Assembly (NCBI RefSeq): GCF_902686445.1
Contig: NC_062222.1
Coordinates: 133,617,035 to 133,681,034 of the forward strand
Source of the DNA: Sciurus carolinensis
Lineage: Eukaryota; Chordata; Mammalia; Rodentia; Sciuridae
DNA length: 64,000 nucleotides
Reading direction: 5' to 3'
Below, one piece after another: positions 48,102 through 59,400 of this stretch; position 1 is the first letter of the stretch; every line of letters begins with the position of its first letter. The position numbers and the translations under genes were made by a program. Under the pieces are notes generated by a model that made no database searches, was not told where the DNA came from, and saw nothing but the letters and a program-made list of their open reading frames with translations.

Positions 48102-48345
48102 CTATCCATCCATCTAGCCACCCACACAGCCACCCATCCATCCATCCACACATTTACCCATTGGTCCACTCATTAGTCCATCCATCCATCCCTTCCTCCA
48201 TCCAAATCCACCCATCCAACCAGTTATCCACCCACCCACCCACACAGTCACCTATCCATCCATCCCTTCCTCCATCCAAATCCACACATCCAACCAGCTA
48301 TCCACCCACCCACCCACACAGTCACTATCCATCCATCCGTCCACA
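48102..48345 (+). repeat. CCAT/CCAC minisatellite with a 74-bp higher-order duplication
   Basis: The whole tract is built of CCAT and CCAC tetramers. Inside it, 48181-48254 and 48255-48328 are two nearly identical 74-bp units: 'ccttcc' begins at 48191 and 48265, and 'cacacagtca' at 48241 and 48315. The spacing is identical, so this is a true block duplication. Confidence 0.93.
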
Positions 48346-48499
48346 CTGTATGTCCTTTCCCAGATTGTTCTCCTCACCATTGCCATGTGATCCTCTTAAG
48401 TTACTATTAGATATTCACTGATATAAGGTGGGGTGAGACTGACCAAAATATAATTAAATTGCTTTTTTCTGATTAACTGATTTATTTACTATACATCTT

Positions 48500-48883
48500 T
48501 AGTAATCAAGGTAGTGCAAGTATTGATAAAAGGAGAAACAAATAGAATAATGGAATGGAGTAGAGTCCAATTAGAGACTCACTGATTTTTGACAAAGGCA
48601 CAAAGGTGATTTAATGGAGAAAGGATGCTCTTCTCAACAAATACTACCTGAACAACTGGACTCCTACAGCAGAGAAAAAGAATTCCAATCCTTACTTCAC
48701 AACACATACAAAGATCAAATGGACCACAAGCTATATAAAACCTTAAATTATGAAATGTCTGGGAGTTAAAATCAACATACTACAGTGACACAACCACATC
48801 AATGTTTACAGTAGCTCAATTCACAATAGCTGAACTATGGAACCAACCTAGATGCCCTTCAACAGATGAATGGATAAAATTGT

Positions 48884-48924
<41 letters not shown>

Positions 48925-49345
48925 TACTCAGCTTTAAAGAAGAATGAAATTCTGGTATTTTCTGGTAAATGAATAGAGTTAGAGAATATGCTAAGTGAAA
49001 TAAGCCAATCCCCCTCCCCCCCAAAAAAAGGTCAAATGTTTTCTCTGATATGCAGAAGCTAATTCACAATAAGGCAGGGGTAGTAAAGAATAGTGTTGCC
49101 TTATATTAGGTTGAGTGGAGTGAAGTAGGGAGAAGGGGTATGGGGGAAGGAAGGATAGTAGAGTGAAACAGACATTATTATCTCATGTACATATATGACT
49201 GCATGACCAATGTGATCCTACAATATGTATAATCAGAAAAATGAGATTACACTCCATGTATTTATGATCTATCAAAATGTATAAGTGCATTCTACTGTTG
49301 TGCACAACTAATTAGAACAAATAAAGTCAAAAAATGTAAAAAACC
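48500..49345 (+). mobile_element. L1 (sciurid) ORF2 end plus 3'UTR, with internal deletion
   Basis: Order: 'agactcactgatttttgaca' near 48574, 'caacaaatactacctgaaca' near 48635, 'caatgtttacagtagctcaa' near 48801, 'atgcccttcaacagatgaat' near 48852, a (GT)n tract, 'tattactcagctttaaagaa' near 48922, then the young-type 3'UTR ending 'gcacaactaattagaacaaa'. The jump between 48780 and 48790 joins parts that are apart in full L1, so sequence is missing there. Frames are broken. Confidence 0.88.
48885..48922 (+). repeat. (GT)n microsatellite inside L1
   Basis: About 19 GT units lie exactly where L1 normally has a short TGTGGTATATA-type stretch before 'ttactcagc'. Confidence 0.95.
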
Positions 49346-50154
49346 CAAAGATTCCCAATCATTTTCTCCCAGAAGCTTTATAAATTGCTTTTAATAAGAA
49401 ATTTAATTTCCATTTTGAGAATCTATTTCTTCCTAAAGCAAGGAAAACTTAATTTTTATCAATTCAGAATAAATTCAGGCATTTCAAAATTTTCTCAGTC
49501 ACATTGGGAGTTTTGTCTGACCTTAATTAGGTCTCCAGGTTGATTTTAACTTCAAACCTCAGGGCATTAGCCATGCCAATCATGTTGACATCTAGCCTTT
49601 CTGGCATTTGCTGATCTTGTCCATGTCCCTCCACGTGCTAGTCAGTGGTCCACAGCAGTCTGTCCTAACTCTTCCTCACTGATGCTGAGGAGTGCAGCCC
49701 ACCTGCTTCCTCTGACTCTTACCAAAGACATGATTCTTACCAAAGAGCATGTTCCATGCTCTCCTCTGATGATGTTCTCTAGTTCAGAAAATTCAAAAGC
49801 CCAGGTCAATGTCTCTCTTCCCCTTACTCCACCCCACATTATTGACTGTATCACTGCCAGGCATGCAAAGGAATTTTCTAGACTGATGACCAATCCCAGC
49901 ACCTGAGTTGATCCTGACAATTGTCCACTTGGCTTTGGGTTGCTAGAGCTTTAAGTCTGTCTCTACATTCAAAGTGTTGGTTATTTCACAATTGTGCCCC
50001 TCCCAGAGGCCAGAGGTGAGGAGATCTGGGACCTCGGTCTTATTTAAGTGCTCCCATGTCCAAACTTTTGCCTACCCTCATATATTTTTCTTTCCTTTTT
50101 CTATACTTTTTTTTTTTGGCTATTCATGCTTTTTCAACTTTTTTTCCCTAATTT
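49346..50154. other. No gene; 18-bp tandem at 49717-49752
   Basis: The 18-bp unit TCTTACCAAAGACATGAT starts at 49717 and recurs with small changes at 49735. Otherwise unassigned. Confidence 0.4.
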
Positions 50155-50525
50155 TTATGTTTTAATGAATGTGTTATAGTTTTACATAATATTAGGTTTC
50201 ATTTTGACATAATCATACATGCATGGAATATCATTTGCTCCACTTCAGTCCCCAGTGCTTCTTCTGTCCCTTCCCACCTACCTCTCCCTGATCCCTACTT
50301 TATGATATTCCATTATCTATAGTTTTTTAAACCAGTGCTTTATAGGTGCACATAAAGGTTGAACTCACTGTGGTGTATTCGTACATGAACGGAGCATACT
50401 TTGGAGAATTTGATTCTACCTTTCCTCCTTTACTCTGTCCTTCCTCCCTCCCCCTTAACACCCTTCGCGTGCCACGCCGTTCTCCCTTCCATTTTCATGG
50501 GATCTTTCCCACCTCTCAGCTGATA
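50155..50525 (-). mobile_element. L1 3'UTR (sciurid type), antisense
   Basis: Shares with 24.6-25.2 kb: 'catgcatggaatatcatttg' near 50218, 'cagtccccagtgcttc' near 50247, 'accagtgctttataggtgca' near 50331, 'actcactgtggtgtattcgt' near 50364, and 'ccattttcatgggatctttc' near 50489. Same subfamily and same strand as the copies at 5.4 and 24.6 kb. Confidence 0.82.
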
Positions 50526-51147
50526 CGAGAACTTCATCAAATTTCAGGTGAGAAAAGTAGTTCGTTTTATCAAGTCCTCTTCATACTTTCTTCACTGCAG
50601 TAAATACTTTATGTTCTGGGTTTTTCAGTATTTATGAAAACCCAAAGGAAATAAAATTATTTCTGAAATAAAACGTTAACTTCCAAAATGATTATTTATG
50701 CCTGAGTTTAAGAAGATTACTTGGGAAAAAAAATGAGAATATTGTCTTGTGGAGTGTGTGTGTGTGTGTATGTGTGTGTGTGTGTGTGTATGTGTATTTC
50801 TATTAAAATAGTCCCCTAACCTAAGGTGCTCATGCCCAGGAATGCAGGGAACCCAGGAGTGGGAAACCTTAATGAGTGTCTCAACTCATCACCATACTCT
50901 GGCTTAGCCCTGAGCTGGCCTCCCCTCCTGCAGCTATCCCACTTGTGCTCCGTGCCTCTGTTTTACCAGTCACTCTCAGATCTGCTGAACCCGCCACGAT
51001 GCTCCACTATGACATGACTTCAAACAAAATCCCGCATTTCTCGTAAATACCTTTGTCTACATGGAAAACTCCCGTGCCTTCTTCCAAACCCAACTCAAGC
51101 ATTTCCTTCGCTGAGATCTTCTTTTATATTTCTCAACTAAAATGAAT
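50526..51147. other. No gene; (GT)n at 50753-50796
   Basis: GT units interrupted twice by GTA. The rest is unassigned. Confidence 0.4.
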
Positions 51148-51358
51148 ACTTTATTTTTTTTTGTGGGTGGGCCAGGTACTAGGGATTGAACTCAGGGGCA
51201 CTCAACCACTGAGCCACATTCCAGTCCTATTTTGTATTTTATTTAGAGACAGGGTCTCACTGAGTTGTTTAGTACCTTGCTTTTGCTGAGGCTGGCTTTG
51301 AACCCACGATCCTCCTGCCTCAGCCTCCTGAGCTGCTTGGGATTACCAATGTGTGCAA
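51148..51358 (-). mobile_element. Sciurid B1/ID composite SINE, antisense
   Basis: + strand text: 'ggtactagggattgaactca' at 51175, 'accactgagccacattccag' near 51206, 'gagacagggtctcactgagt' near 51246, 'gaggctggctttgaaccca' near 51289, 'cctcctgcctcagcctcctg' at 51311. The T-run near 51150 is the reversed A tail. Confidence 0.92.
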
Positions 51359-52236
51359 CTGCAAAAAGTAAACACTTTCTTACCTCTGAGGCTTATGTTG
51401 AGAACTTATGATATCCCGAGTACTTACTACAGTATAGGGTACATGATCAATACTCATAAATTGGGAGAAGAAATGAAAGGAGGGAAGAAGGAAGAGTTTC
51501 TGAGAGAAGGAGGAGTGAAAGGAGGAAAAGTAAGTGTAGTTTTATGTCCAGGAGAGCAGAGTTCTAGTAAACCATAAAGGAAGGATTGCCTGTCGCTGTC
51601 CTATCCCAGTTATTTGTCTGAATACTTCACTTTGACTTCTTCATTAGACTTGATATTTTTATGCTCCACAGTTCCAGGATTCCATGTTACAGAAAATGTA
51701 AACAACTTTTCCAAGATTTTTCATCTACTAGGGGAGGAAAGTAAGGGATTCAAAGAGACTTGATCATTCAACTCAGACCTCAGCCCACAGAGCTCTCCTG
51801 GAGAAAGCTGTGTCTAAGGCTAGGAACTATCACCTTGGGACTTGTCTTCGATGCTCTTCTAGTGGCCTCTTCTGCTGGCAGTGCTTCTTCAAGCTCCTTT
51901 GGAAGTCCACCTGCCATTGACTTCATTCTCCTCCCCCAACTTGGGGTTCTTTTTATTGGATATTTCTTTTCTCTAGTCATGAAAAACATGTGACCTGGCA
52001 TCATGCACACTATTAGGATCAAAATTGCATCATACTTTATTTTCAGTGAGCTACTTAAGCACTTGAAATTTGTTTAACAATGTAGTTTGTTGTGAATATC
52101 AAAGGACATATTTTGCATAAAGTGCATAATAAGCAAGGCTTGTAATCCCGTCCTAGACTGGTGACTGTCTAGAGCTGAAACCTTGTCTGTCCCCTGTGGC
52201 CAATACACCTCTGATTTATGAACTGGTTCAATGATG
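51359..52236. other. No gene recognised
   Basis: ORFs on both strands at 51760-52022 overlap and carry no motif I can name. A possible degraded MIR-like stretch lies near 51680-51760. Confidence 0.35.
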
Positions 52237-52241
52237 AGAAC

Positions 52242-52684
52242 TATTTTAGTTTTCTTTCTGTTGTTGTTGTTGTTGCTTTGAACAAAATACCTGAAAAGAA
52301 CAACTTAGGGAAGAAAAAATTGTTTGGGTTTATGGTTTCATAGATTCAGTCCATAATCAGAGACTCCATAGCTCAGGGCCTGAGGTGAGGCAGAACATCA
52401 TGGTAGAAGGACCTGGTAGAGGAAATCAGCTCAGGATATGCAACCAGGAAGCAGAGAGAGAGCTCCACTCACCAGGGACAAAATACAAACCTCAAATTCT
52501 CACCTCAGGTGACACATTTTATTCAGCCACACTCTACTTGCCTGTGGTTACCACCCAGTTAGTCCACATGGGTGGATTAACCCATCAACCAGGTTAAAAC
52601 TCTCGTAATTTAATCATTTCAGCTCTTTCTTGCATTGTCTCACACATGAGCTTCTGGAGGACACCTTATATTTAAGTCAAAATA
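52242..52684 (-). mobile_element. ERVL-MaLR solo LTR, antisense, with AGAAC target duplication
   Basis: Aligns by eye along its length with the LTR at 58728-59162: 'tatggtttcatagattcagt' near 52331, 'gaggtgaggcagaacatcat' near 52382, 'aaccaggaagcagagagaga' near 52441, 'gtggttaccacccagttagt' near 52543. The 5-bp AGAAC is present at 52237-52241 and 52685-52689, directly outside the LTR, as expected for an ERVL insertion. No internal region is attached. Confidence 0.88.
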
Positions 52685-52689
52685 AGAAC

Positions 52690-54744
52690 ACTATGAGAAT
52701 TTGATAAGAAGCAGGAACAAGGCTTTGGGTACCATGATGAAAACATATGAAATGAAGGTGATTGAACAATGTTTTGAAAGGAACGCTAGGCTTCACCTTC
52801 CTGAATAACAGGATTACTCCTCTCTGCCTCCCCAAACAGGTAGCTCTAAGGAAACATAGACTTCAACCCATGGGGATATGGGATTTGTTTTCCTAAGTTT
52901 ATGCCTGACTGAGAGAAGTCTAGAGAAAATATCTTCTTAGTCAAGCATGTCTAAAGAGATGGCAGGAGTGATATGAGCAGGGATTGTTCTTATCCACCTC
53001 ACTCTTAGGACAGTCATGTGAAACTTGTCAGGGAGAGTTCAGGACAAGCTCAGAAACTAACTGTGTTGGAGTTAATTTTTACTGAAAATAATCACAAAGC
53101 AGTGAATAAGTTGTTCCCTCAAACATGTGGGACATGGGATCTTTAATTATATATGTGAACAGTATCCACTGATGCATAGATGAGACTTTCTCTGTACTTC
53201 TCCAGGGATCAGAATTTGGAGCATGTGTGGGTTACTGAATATGAGAATCACATCATCAGTAATGTTCAAGGTTATTAGGGCAATAATCTGATGGATGAAA
53301 TTCTGAGCAAGGATGAGGAAGGGACACGGTTCTTGGAGGGGTGTTACTTATCTTAGAAGAGCATGTTTGCATGTCACTCAGTTCATCTAGAAGCTTCCAA
53401 GCCACATGATCATTGGCAAGCCATGAAGCTGAAAGAATCTTAACCAACCTGAGCCTGTCAACTCATCAACAAAACAGTAGTTTCGAACTAAAGACGTCTG
53501 AGGTCACACAAAATTCTGGAAATGCAATCAATCCAGTTGTCCTTTCTACTCTTTTTCCATCTTTCTTTTTTTTTTTTTTAATCAGATAATCTGTTGCAAG
53601 TATATTACATTTTCTACTATTCTGTAGAGTCATGCATCTTAGGAATATATTTTTAAGCAGAGCAAAGGGCCAATCTATAATCCCAGAAATAAAATACAAT
53701 CAGTTTAAAATATTAGGTTCAATATGATGATTCAAATGCTAAATCATACTAAAAATAAAATAATAATTTTTCATAATAGAGTATAACATTGAAGGCAGAA
53801 TTATGATTAAGGCTAACTATATTCTGACAGCAAAATATGAAAAATAGAAAAGCTATGGCCCATCCAGATATAAATTATATAATACAGACACTTGAAATGA
53901 TGAATATCCCCAGCAATTTTCTTTTGTTTATTAGACCCTGAGAATTTGTAGTTGATTTCATAGATGATTGGATATTACTTAAATATAGAAGAGCCATTTG
54001 AAATACTCCAAAAAGAGAAAAGTAGACATTGTTATTTAAAAATGAACTTAAGGCTGATTATGCTCTGTTCACCATAATAGATTTTGTTCAATAAATTTCT
54101 TACACAGTTGGAAGAAAAGATATGCTTTTGATTATACTCTGTTAATAGCCACAGGTGTGTCTTTCTGTTTTACAGGACATATCCATTCTTCCATGCAATA
54201 TGTCCAGTCTGTTTTTGCAGATCTCAAAGTAGCCTTGATTCTTGCAAAGGAAAATTGCTAAAGAATAGAGACTGTGAGCAGGAGAATAGCAAAATTATAA
54301 ATATTTTAAATCTAGAATTTGTGAGAGTAGAGGCAGATGTAAATACAGTATTTTGATATCACCTGGAGAAAGACATGGGGTTATGGAAGATTTCTTGAGG
54401 GAGGGTGATGGACGAGAGGATGGTGAAGGTATCAAGGAGAAGAAAATAGATGCACTAGATATGTGCAAAAGAACTAGCAAGGAGACACAGCTGAGGCTTC
54501 CACAGCTACCATCCTACCAGATTGGAATTGCAGGAAATAAGACTGGTAACCCTCTGAGTTTCATATGGTGGTAGCAGGGGTCCCTCAGGAGGGGAACTGT
54601 AGGGTCAGGATTGAAACATGGCAAAGAAGGAGGACGAATGTTCAATTTAGAGACCTGGATTTGGACAAAGTCTGTACTTCTGCTGTTTTCAGTTCATTCT
54701 AGTCTCCAAGCCCAAGCTGTGGCTATCATCACCCAGGCCTGAGC
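52690..54744. other. No gene or recognised repeat
   Basis: AT-rich; poly(T) at about 53569-53579 and an A/T-rich part at 53700-53960. No exon recognised. Confidence 0.35.
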
Positions 54745-55400
54745 CATTCATTCATTCACTCCTCTCTCATTCATTCATTCATCCTCTATTCAATACTTTT
54801 ATGAATATTCACTCAGGACCAATCCTTCCTCTTTGTGATGGAGACAAAGAAAGGTGAAAGCATGCAAGAGTCCCAGCGTTTGGGTGCTTATTCTTGGGTG
54901 ATAGCAAATTAGCATGTAAGCAAAAGCTGCTGTATGATAATTTGATTGGGGGATAGCTGAAAGGAGACAATAAAAACACAGTGCTGGAGTGAAGTGTAAT
55001 GATGGATAGGAGATGCTACTGTGGTAGGGTAGTGAGAAAAGGCCTCTCTGCAGAGGTGACATTTGAGTTGAGATCTGAAGGCTGAAACTGAGCTATTTTT
55101 TGCTGAGATTTGGCACAAGATCATCCTAGATATAGAAAAGAGCAGGTGCAATGCCCTTAGAGAAAGCAAGAGTGGGATTTTCAAGAAATAGGAGAAAAGC
55201 CAGTGCAGCTAGCATGTCATGGAAGACAGGCAGGACAGGAAGCAAGGTCACAGAGGAAGGACATGTCCAAGGGCTACTCTTGGCAGGAGTTGGTGGTACT
55301 TTATGGCAAAACCAATGGTGGGCACTCAGGGATTATAGGAAAGGGATGATGTGGTCAGATGTGCACTGTCAAGAGTTCACCGGATTAGGTACAGTTAGGA
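54745..55400 (-). mobile_element. Long L2 LINE 3' fragment, antisense
   Basis: Starts with an ATTC tandem (54745-54781). 'gcctctctgcagaggtgaca' near 55043, 'tttgagttgagatctgaagg' near 55063, 'caggtgcaatgcccttagag' near 55144, 'gccagtgcagctagcatgtc' near 55199 and 'aaagggatgatgtggtcaga' near 55340 follow the reversed L2 order. The 189-codon + strand ORF (55151-55720) starts inside this relic and is not taken as a gene. Confidence 0.7.
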
Positions 55401-58152
55401 AAGAACCTCTGAACATCCTTAAGCATTCTTGCCATTCTACAATCACACATTTGTACTTGAGAAGCATCCAGTACATCTTTGCTGATTTAACTCACTGGGG
55501 TGCTGATTTCAGTTTTCCCATGAGTTTGAAGGTCCCTAGTCACTTGGAGCTGCTGGGGCACAGGATGAGGTGGCCATGTATGGAGCATATAGCAGTTACT
55601 CCCTCGTGTTTACACTCTACTCCCACTGTGGAGGAGTGTGGTTCACGGGATAATCACATCAATTTAGTTATAGGTATTGTCTACTTCCTTGCTCCTCTCC
55701 TGGGATCTACATTCAATTAGCAATGATGAAAAACATCTGCCCTGCTCTTGTCCCTGGATCTTATGTAAATCAGGCAGATTGAGAACATACTCATCCCAGG
55801 GTCGGATCCTATAGTCCTGCTTCTCTAACCTGGCATTCTGTCTCATTGCTGGCATCTGATTTATACATGGGATTCCTAGCACATGCACTCTCATCTTGGT
55901 CTTATTTCTAAATTCTTGTTATAGATGGAGGCCTCTGATTTAAAGAATGGGTATCACTGTGGTACCGAGTAATGGGGCAGCAGAAGTGATCATTTTTATT
56001 CTAGCTGAGTCATCAAAACTAGTATAAAGAATAATGCTGAAACGTGTAACCCTTCCCCCACTCATTCAATCATTGTATGTTACTCAGATATTGCTGTGTA
56101 CAAGTGCTCTCTGCTATATAGAGTGCTAGTTCTGCTAGGGAAACAGAGAAATAGAGGTGATTCCTCACTTCAGAGTGGCATGAAATGATGGCAAGAAGGA
56201 AAGCAGATGAAGAACAGAAGGGAAGAATAAAATCAGAGAGGCCAGGCAAAGAAATTAGAATGTATCTAATGTGAAAGATATAAACCACAGTATCATGGAG
56301 AGGGATTTGTTGTGAAGGACAGAGAGAGGAACTGTCTACTAAGATGTTCTGAGGCAGCAAAGGGCAAGAACAGGCCCCAGGTTACAGCAACTCGTTGGGA
56401 AACCCACCTAAGAAAGGGCCAGCGGGAGCCTAGAGCGAGTCCAGACTAGCATCTTGGGAACCAACTTGGACTTCCAGTCATTCACCACTAGAGACCCTGC
56501 TGGACTTTTTCTGCCCACCCACGACCTGGGATTTCTCTTCCAACTTCTCTTTTGTGCCCTTTCCTTTCACTGATGACAGTGTTCCCAGTCCTTGATCTTT
56601 GAAGCAGTACCCTTTCTTGCCTCTGGGCTGGACTATCCCTAGCCCACTGCATCTCTTCACCTCAGGTCACAAGACTGTCCACCATGCTGGCCATTACCTA
56701 TGGGCGGTTGCCACATTGCACAGTTCATAAATTCTGCCTTCTGATTGGAAGCTTAGTCTTCTTCTCTTGGGCTCTCCTTACAAGTACTTACTGCCCTTCC
56801 TCCAAGATGCTTTTATAGTCTTGGTCCTTTCTTCTGCTCCAGATCACTGATGCTAACCCCAAACAAGGCCTAGGCTCTACTTTCCCCTTGACTCAATGAT
56901 AATAAACATGTCCTGATTGCCCTTTGACTTAGAAAAGTCACTTTTAGTATTTTCTTCTACATTCCCAAGATTATCTGGTAGGTATTTTGTTTTGTTTTGA
57001 CTCTGCCAGAATCTTTGGAGTAGGAGTCTCAAAAGATGAGTTTGTACATTTTGACTGACTTTGCTGTACTCATCAGCAAAGAACAACAGTAACAATAAAA
57101 TCAAAGAAACAAATGAACAAAAACAACAAAACCAGCAAAGCACTTGGCATCAGTATGCCATGCTCAAGGCTTGGAGAATTCTGCAGGTGGAGAATTAATT
57201 CATGTCAAAGTGGTCTCCCAGTTAATAATGAGAATAGCTGGTTAATGTACTTGATTTCTTCTTTGTCTTACCTCAGAAACTGCAGGTGGCAGGTTAGAAA
57301 GTGAGGGTGAGGGGAGCCCTGAGCAGAAACCAGTCCACTGGCTCCAATAAAGCTTCATGAGCCCAATACAGAGCTCATAAGAGAATATGATTTAGCAGCA
57401 GCAACCTTTCTCTCTGCTGAGGGAAACCGAAATTTGAAAGATGAATATTGGCCCCTAGGCCATGCATCTTTGGAAGACATCTTCTTTAACGAGTGAGGAA
57501 ATCATTCAAAAATGTAAACCGCACTCTGATTTCCCAAGCATTCCCATAAATCTATATATACCAAATGGCACACTATTATATGAAAAAGGAATGTGTCTTA
57601 TTTCTGGGAAATATAGTGCCAGATGATGAGTCTGAGCATGGCTTTACATATCACTTTTTTGCTTACTCATCCAAGAGATGGAAACATTTATACTCAACAA
57701 GGAAAAGGAATATGATAGTTTCAATGCAGGAAGCAAATATATCTGAAAACAAAATTGGATTGCTGAGTGAGTGAATTGTTCAGTGTTTGAACTAGGAACA
57801 AAAACTCATACTCACATGGGAAACATCCAAGTAATTGAATTAGAAAGTGCCCTAATTCTGAGCCCTACCAACCTCTGTCTATTCATTTTATTCCTTAAAA
57901 CTTCCCAGACCTTTCATGCCCTATTGCAACCCGCTGCCAAATCCTAAGTTCACTTTTCGTTGGGCTATGGGGAGTAAACCTAATAGCTTAATAGTTGTAT
58001 AAGATTTTTCTCAAATGATAAAGATTATGGCATTATTGGGGGTCTCTATTGGTATAGTCCTATCTTATTAAAATAAGGATATTTCAAAATCATACCATCC
58101 ATGAGCACTTGCAGTTTATAAAATAATGATGTATTTAATGATGGAAAACTTT
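55401..58152. other. No supported gene; possible L2 scrap near 56055-56300
   Basis: A 'cactcattcaatcattgtat' start near 56060 and 'agtgctagttctgctaggga' near 56122 hint at reversed L2. No exon is recognised in the rest. Confidence 0.35.
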
Positions 58153-58240
58153 TTAAATTTTTTTTATTTGCTCTAATTAGTTATACATGACAGTAGAATG
58201 CATTTATGCATTTTGGTAAGTCATACATCAAGGGAGTAAT
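58153..58240 (-). mobile_element. L1 3' tip, young sciurid type, antisense
   Basis: The stretch 'tttatttgctctaattagtt' near 58161, then 'atacatgacagtagaatgca', is the reverse complement of the L1 terminus seen at 22.9 and 49.3 kb. Only about 85 bp: a very short 5'-truncated insertion. Confidence 0.8.
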
Positions 58241-58271
58241 TTTTAAATGACCATTTCAAAATTCATTCTTT

Positions 58272-58769
58272 TCAATTGAATGCATTGGGTTTAAAATAAA
58301 ACAAATCTGCCTTATCTTTACTGTTCTTATCTTGCCAGAGAGCTGCGAACTTTTCCTTAAGGAGTCTCTGGGTTTCACAAAGCCCTAGATGTTCAGTTTT
58401 CTGCCTAATCCTCATGTAATCATTGCTTACTCTCCCAAACCCCATTGGGAGTCCTGAGTCCTTCTTACTACTTTTGCCCAAATGACCTTCCCAAATATTC
58501 AGAGTAGTCACAGGTGACATCTCCTGTAGCTGCTTGTTACCCTCAGAATAGCTATGGTACTCTTTCCTGGGACAGACAGACTCTCTAAGCTCTGGGGTTC
58601 TGTCTTCTGATGGGTTCATGCTGTCTTCTCTGAGCTTGCACTCTGAGGGGTCCAGTAACCTCAGAGGCCTCCCCCCTGGAAAAGGCCACTTTTGCTGTGT
58701 ACATACTGATCTGCCTATTTGACTTACTGTTTTAATCAGCTTTTTCACTGCTGTGACTAAAGGACCCAA
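58272..58769 (-). other. 165-codon ORF, mostly outside recognised repeats; status uncertain
   Basis: This minus-strand frame starts with a Met inside the last bases of the MaLR LTR (58728-59162) and runs about 150 codons through sequence that I cannot assign to a repeat. The product would be hydrophilic, rich in Lys, Glu, Asp, Ser and Arg, with no membrane segment or signal peptide. I recognise no domain. The LTR/flank junction reads ACA/GTAAGTC, a donor-like word. If the LTR and one target copy are ignored, the same frame continues upstream for about 31 codons to a TAG near 59250. One or two ORFs of this length could arise by chance in 64 kb, so it may be noise, part of an unrecognised old element, or an exon remnant. 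Confidence 0.25.
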
Positions 58770-59162
58770 CCAGAAAAACTATAGAGGAGGAAACTTTTAT
58801 TTGAGGGCTCATGGTTTCAGAGGTCTCAGTCCACAGGCAGCTGGCTCCATTCCTCTGGGCTCGAGGTGAGGCGGGACATCATGGAGTAAGAGCGTGCTAC
58901 AGGGAAGAGCCTCACATGAAGATGAGGAAGCAGAGAGAGTGCACTCACCAGATACAAATACATATCTCAAAGCCACATCCCAACGCCCACCTCCTCCAGC
59001 CACACTCCACCGACCTTCGGTCACCACTCAGTTGATCCCTGTTGGGCAATTAATTCACTGATTAGGTTAAGGCTCTCACAACCCAATCATTTCTCCTCCA
59101 AACCTTATTACATGTTCTCACATGTGAGTTTCTATGGGACACCTCACATCCAAACCATCACA
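58728..59162 (-). mobile_element. ERVL-MaLR solo LTR, antisense, with near-perfect target duplication
   Basis: On the minus strand it starts TGTGATGGTTTGGATGTGAG and ends in TTAAAACA. Middle markers on the + strand: 'catggtttcagaggtctcag' near 58810, 'gaggtgaggcgggacatcat' near 58863, 'ggtcaccactcagttgatcc' near 59019. Flanks are CTTAC (58723-58727) and CTGAC (59163-59167), a 5-bp duplication with one change. It is closely related to the LTR at 52.2 kb. Confidence 0.9.
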
Positions 59163-59234
59163 CTGACCGTGGAAAACCCTTCCCAGCTTCCACACCACAA
59201 ATCTAGTGCAACCTCTGCACCGACCCCACAGACT

Positions 59235-59400
59235 CCATTTTTACTGATGCATTCAAACTAATGATTATTGGATGTCTATTGTACACAGGCTCTGTTGCAG
59301 GAGAGAGAAGCAAACAAGAAGCTAAAACGCTTTCATTTATGGAGTTTGCAATCTTAAAGCTTAGCATAAATGCTAAGCTGCTGCTGAATCTCATGTAAGA
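59235..59400 (-). mobile_element. L2-like LINE fragment, antisense
   Basis: 'tgatgcattcaaactaatga' near 59245, 'tggatgtctattgtacacag' near 59269, and 'tttatggagtttgcaatctt' near 59335 follow the reversed L2 tail. Weakly conserved. Confidence 0.5.

Noticed and set aside
48102..48345. CRISPR-like repeat spacing
   Set aside because: Tetramer minisatellite with a block duplication in a mammalian genome; no unique spacers of even length and no cas genes.
55151..55720. Longest ORF of the window, 189 codons, + strand
   Set aside because: Its first half lies in an antisense L2 relic that also has L2 signatures before and after the start codon. The remainder shows no domain and no conserved motif.
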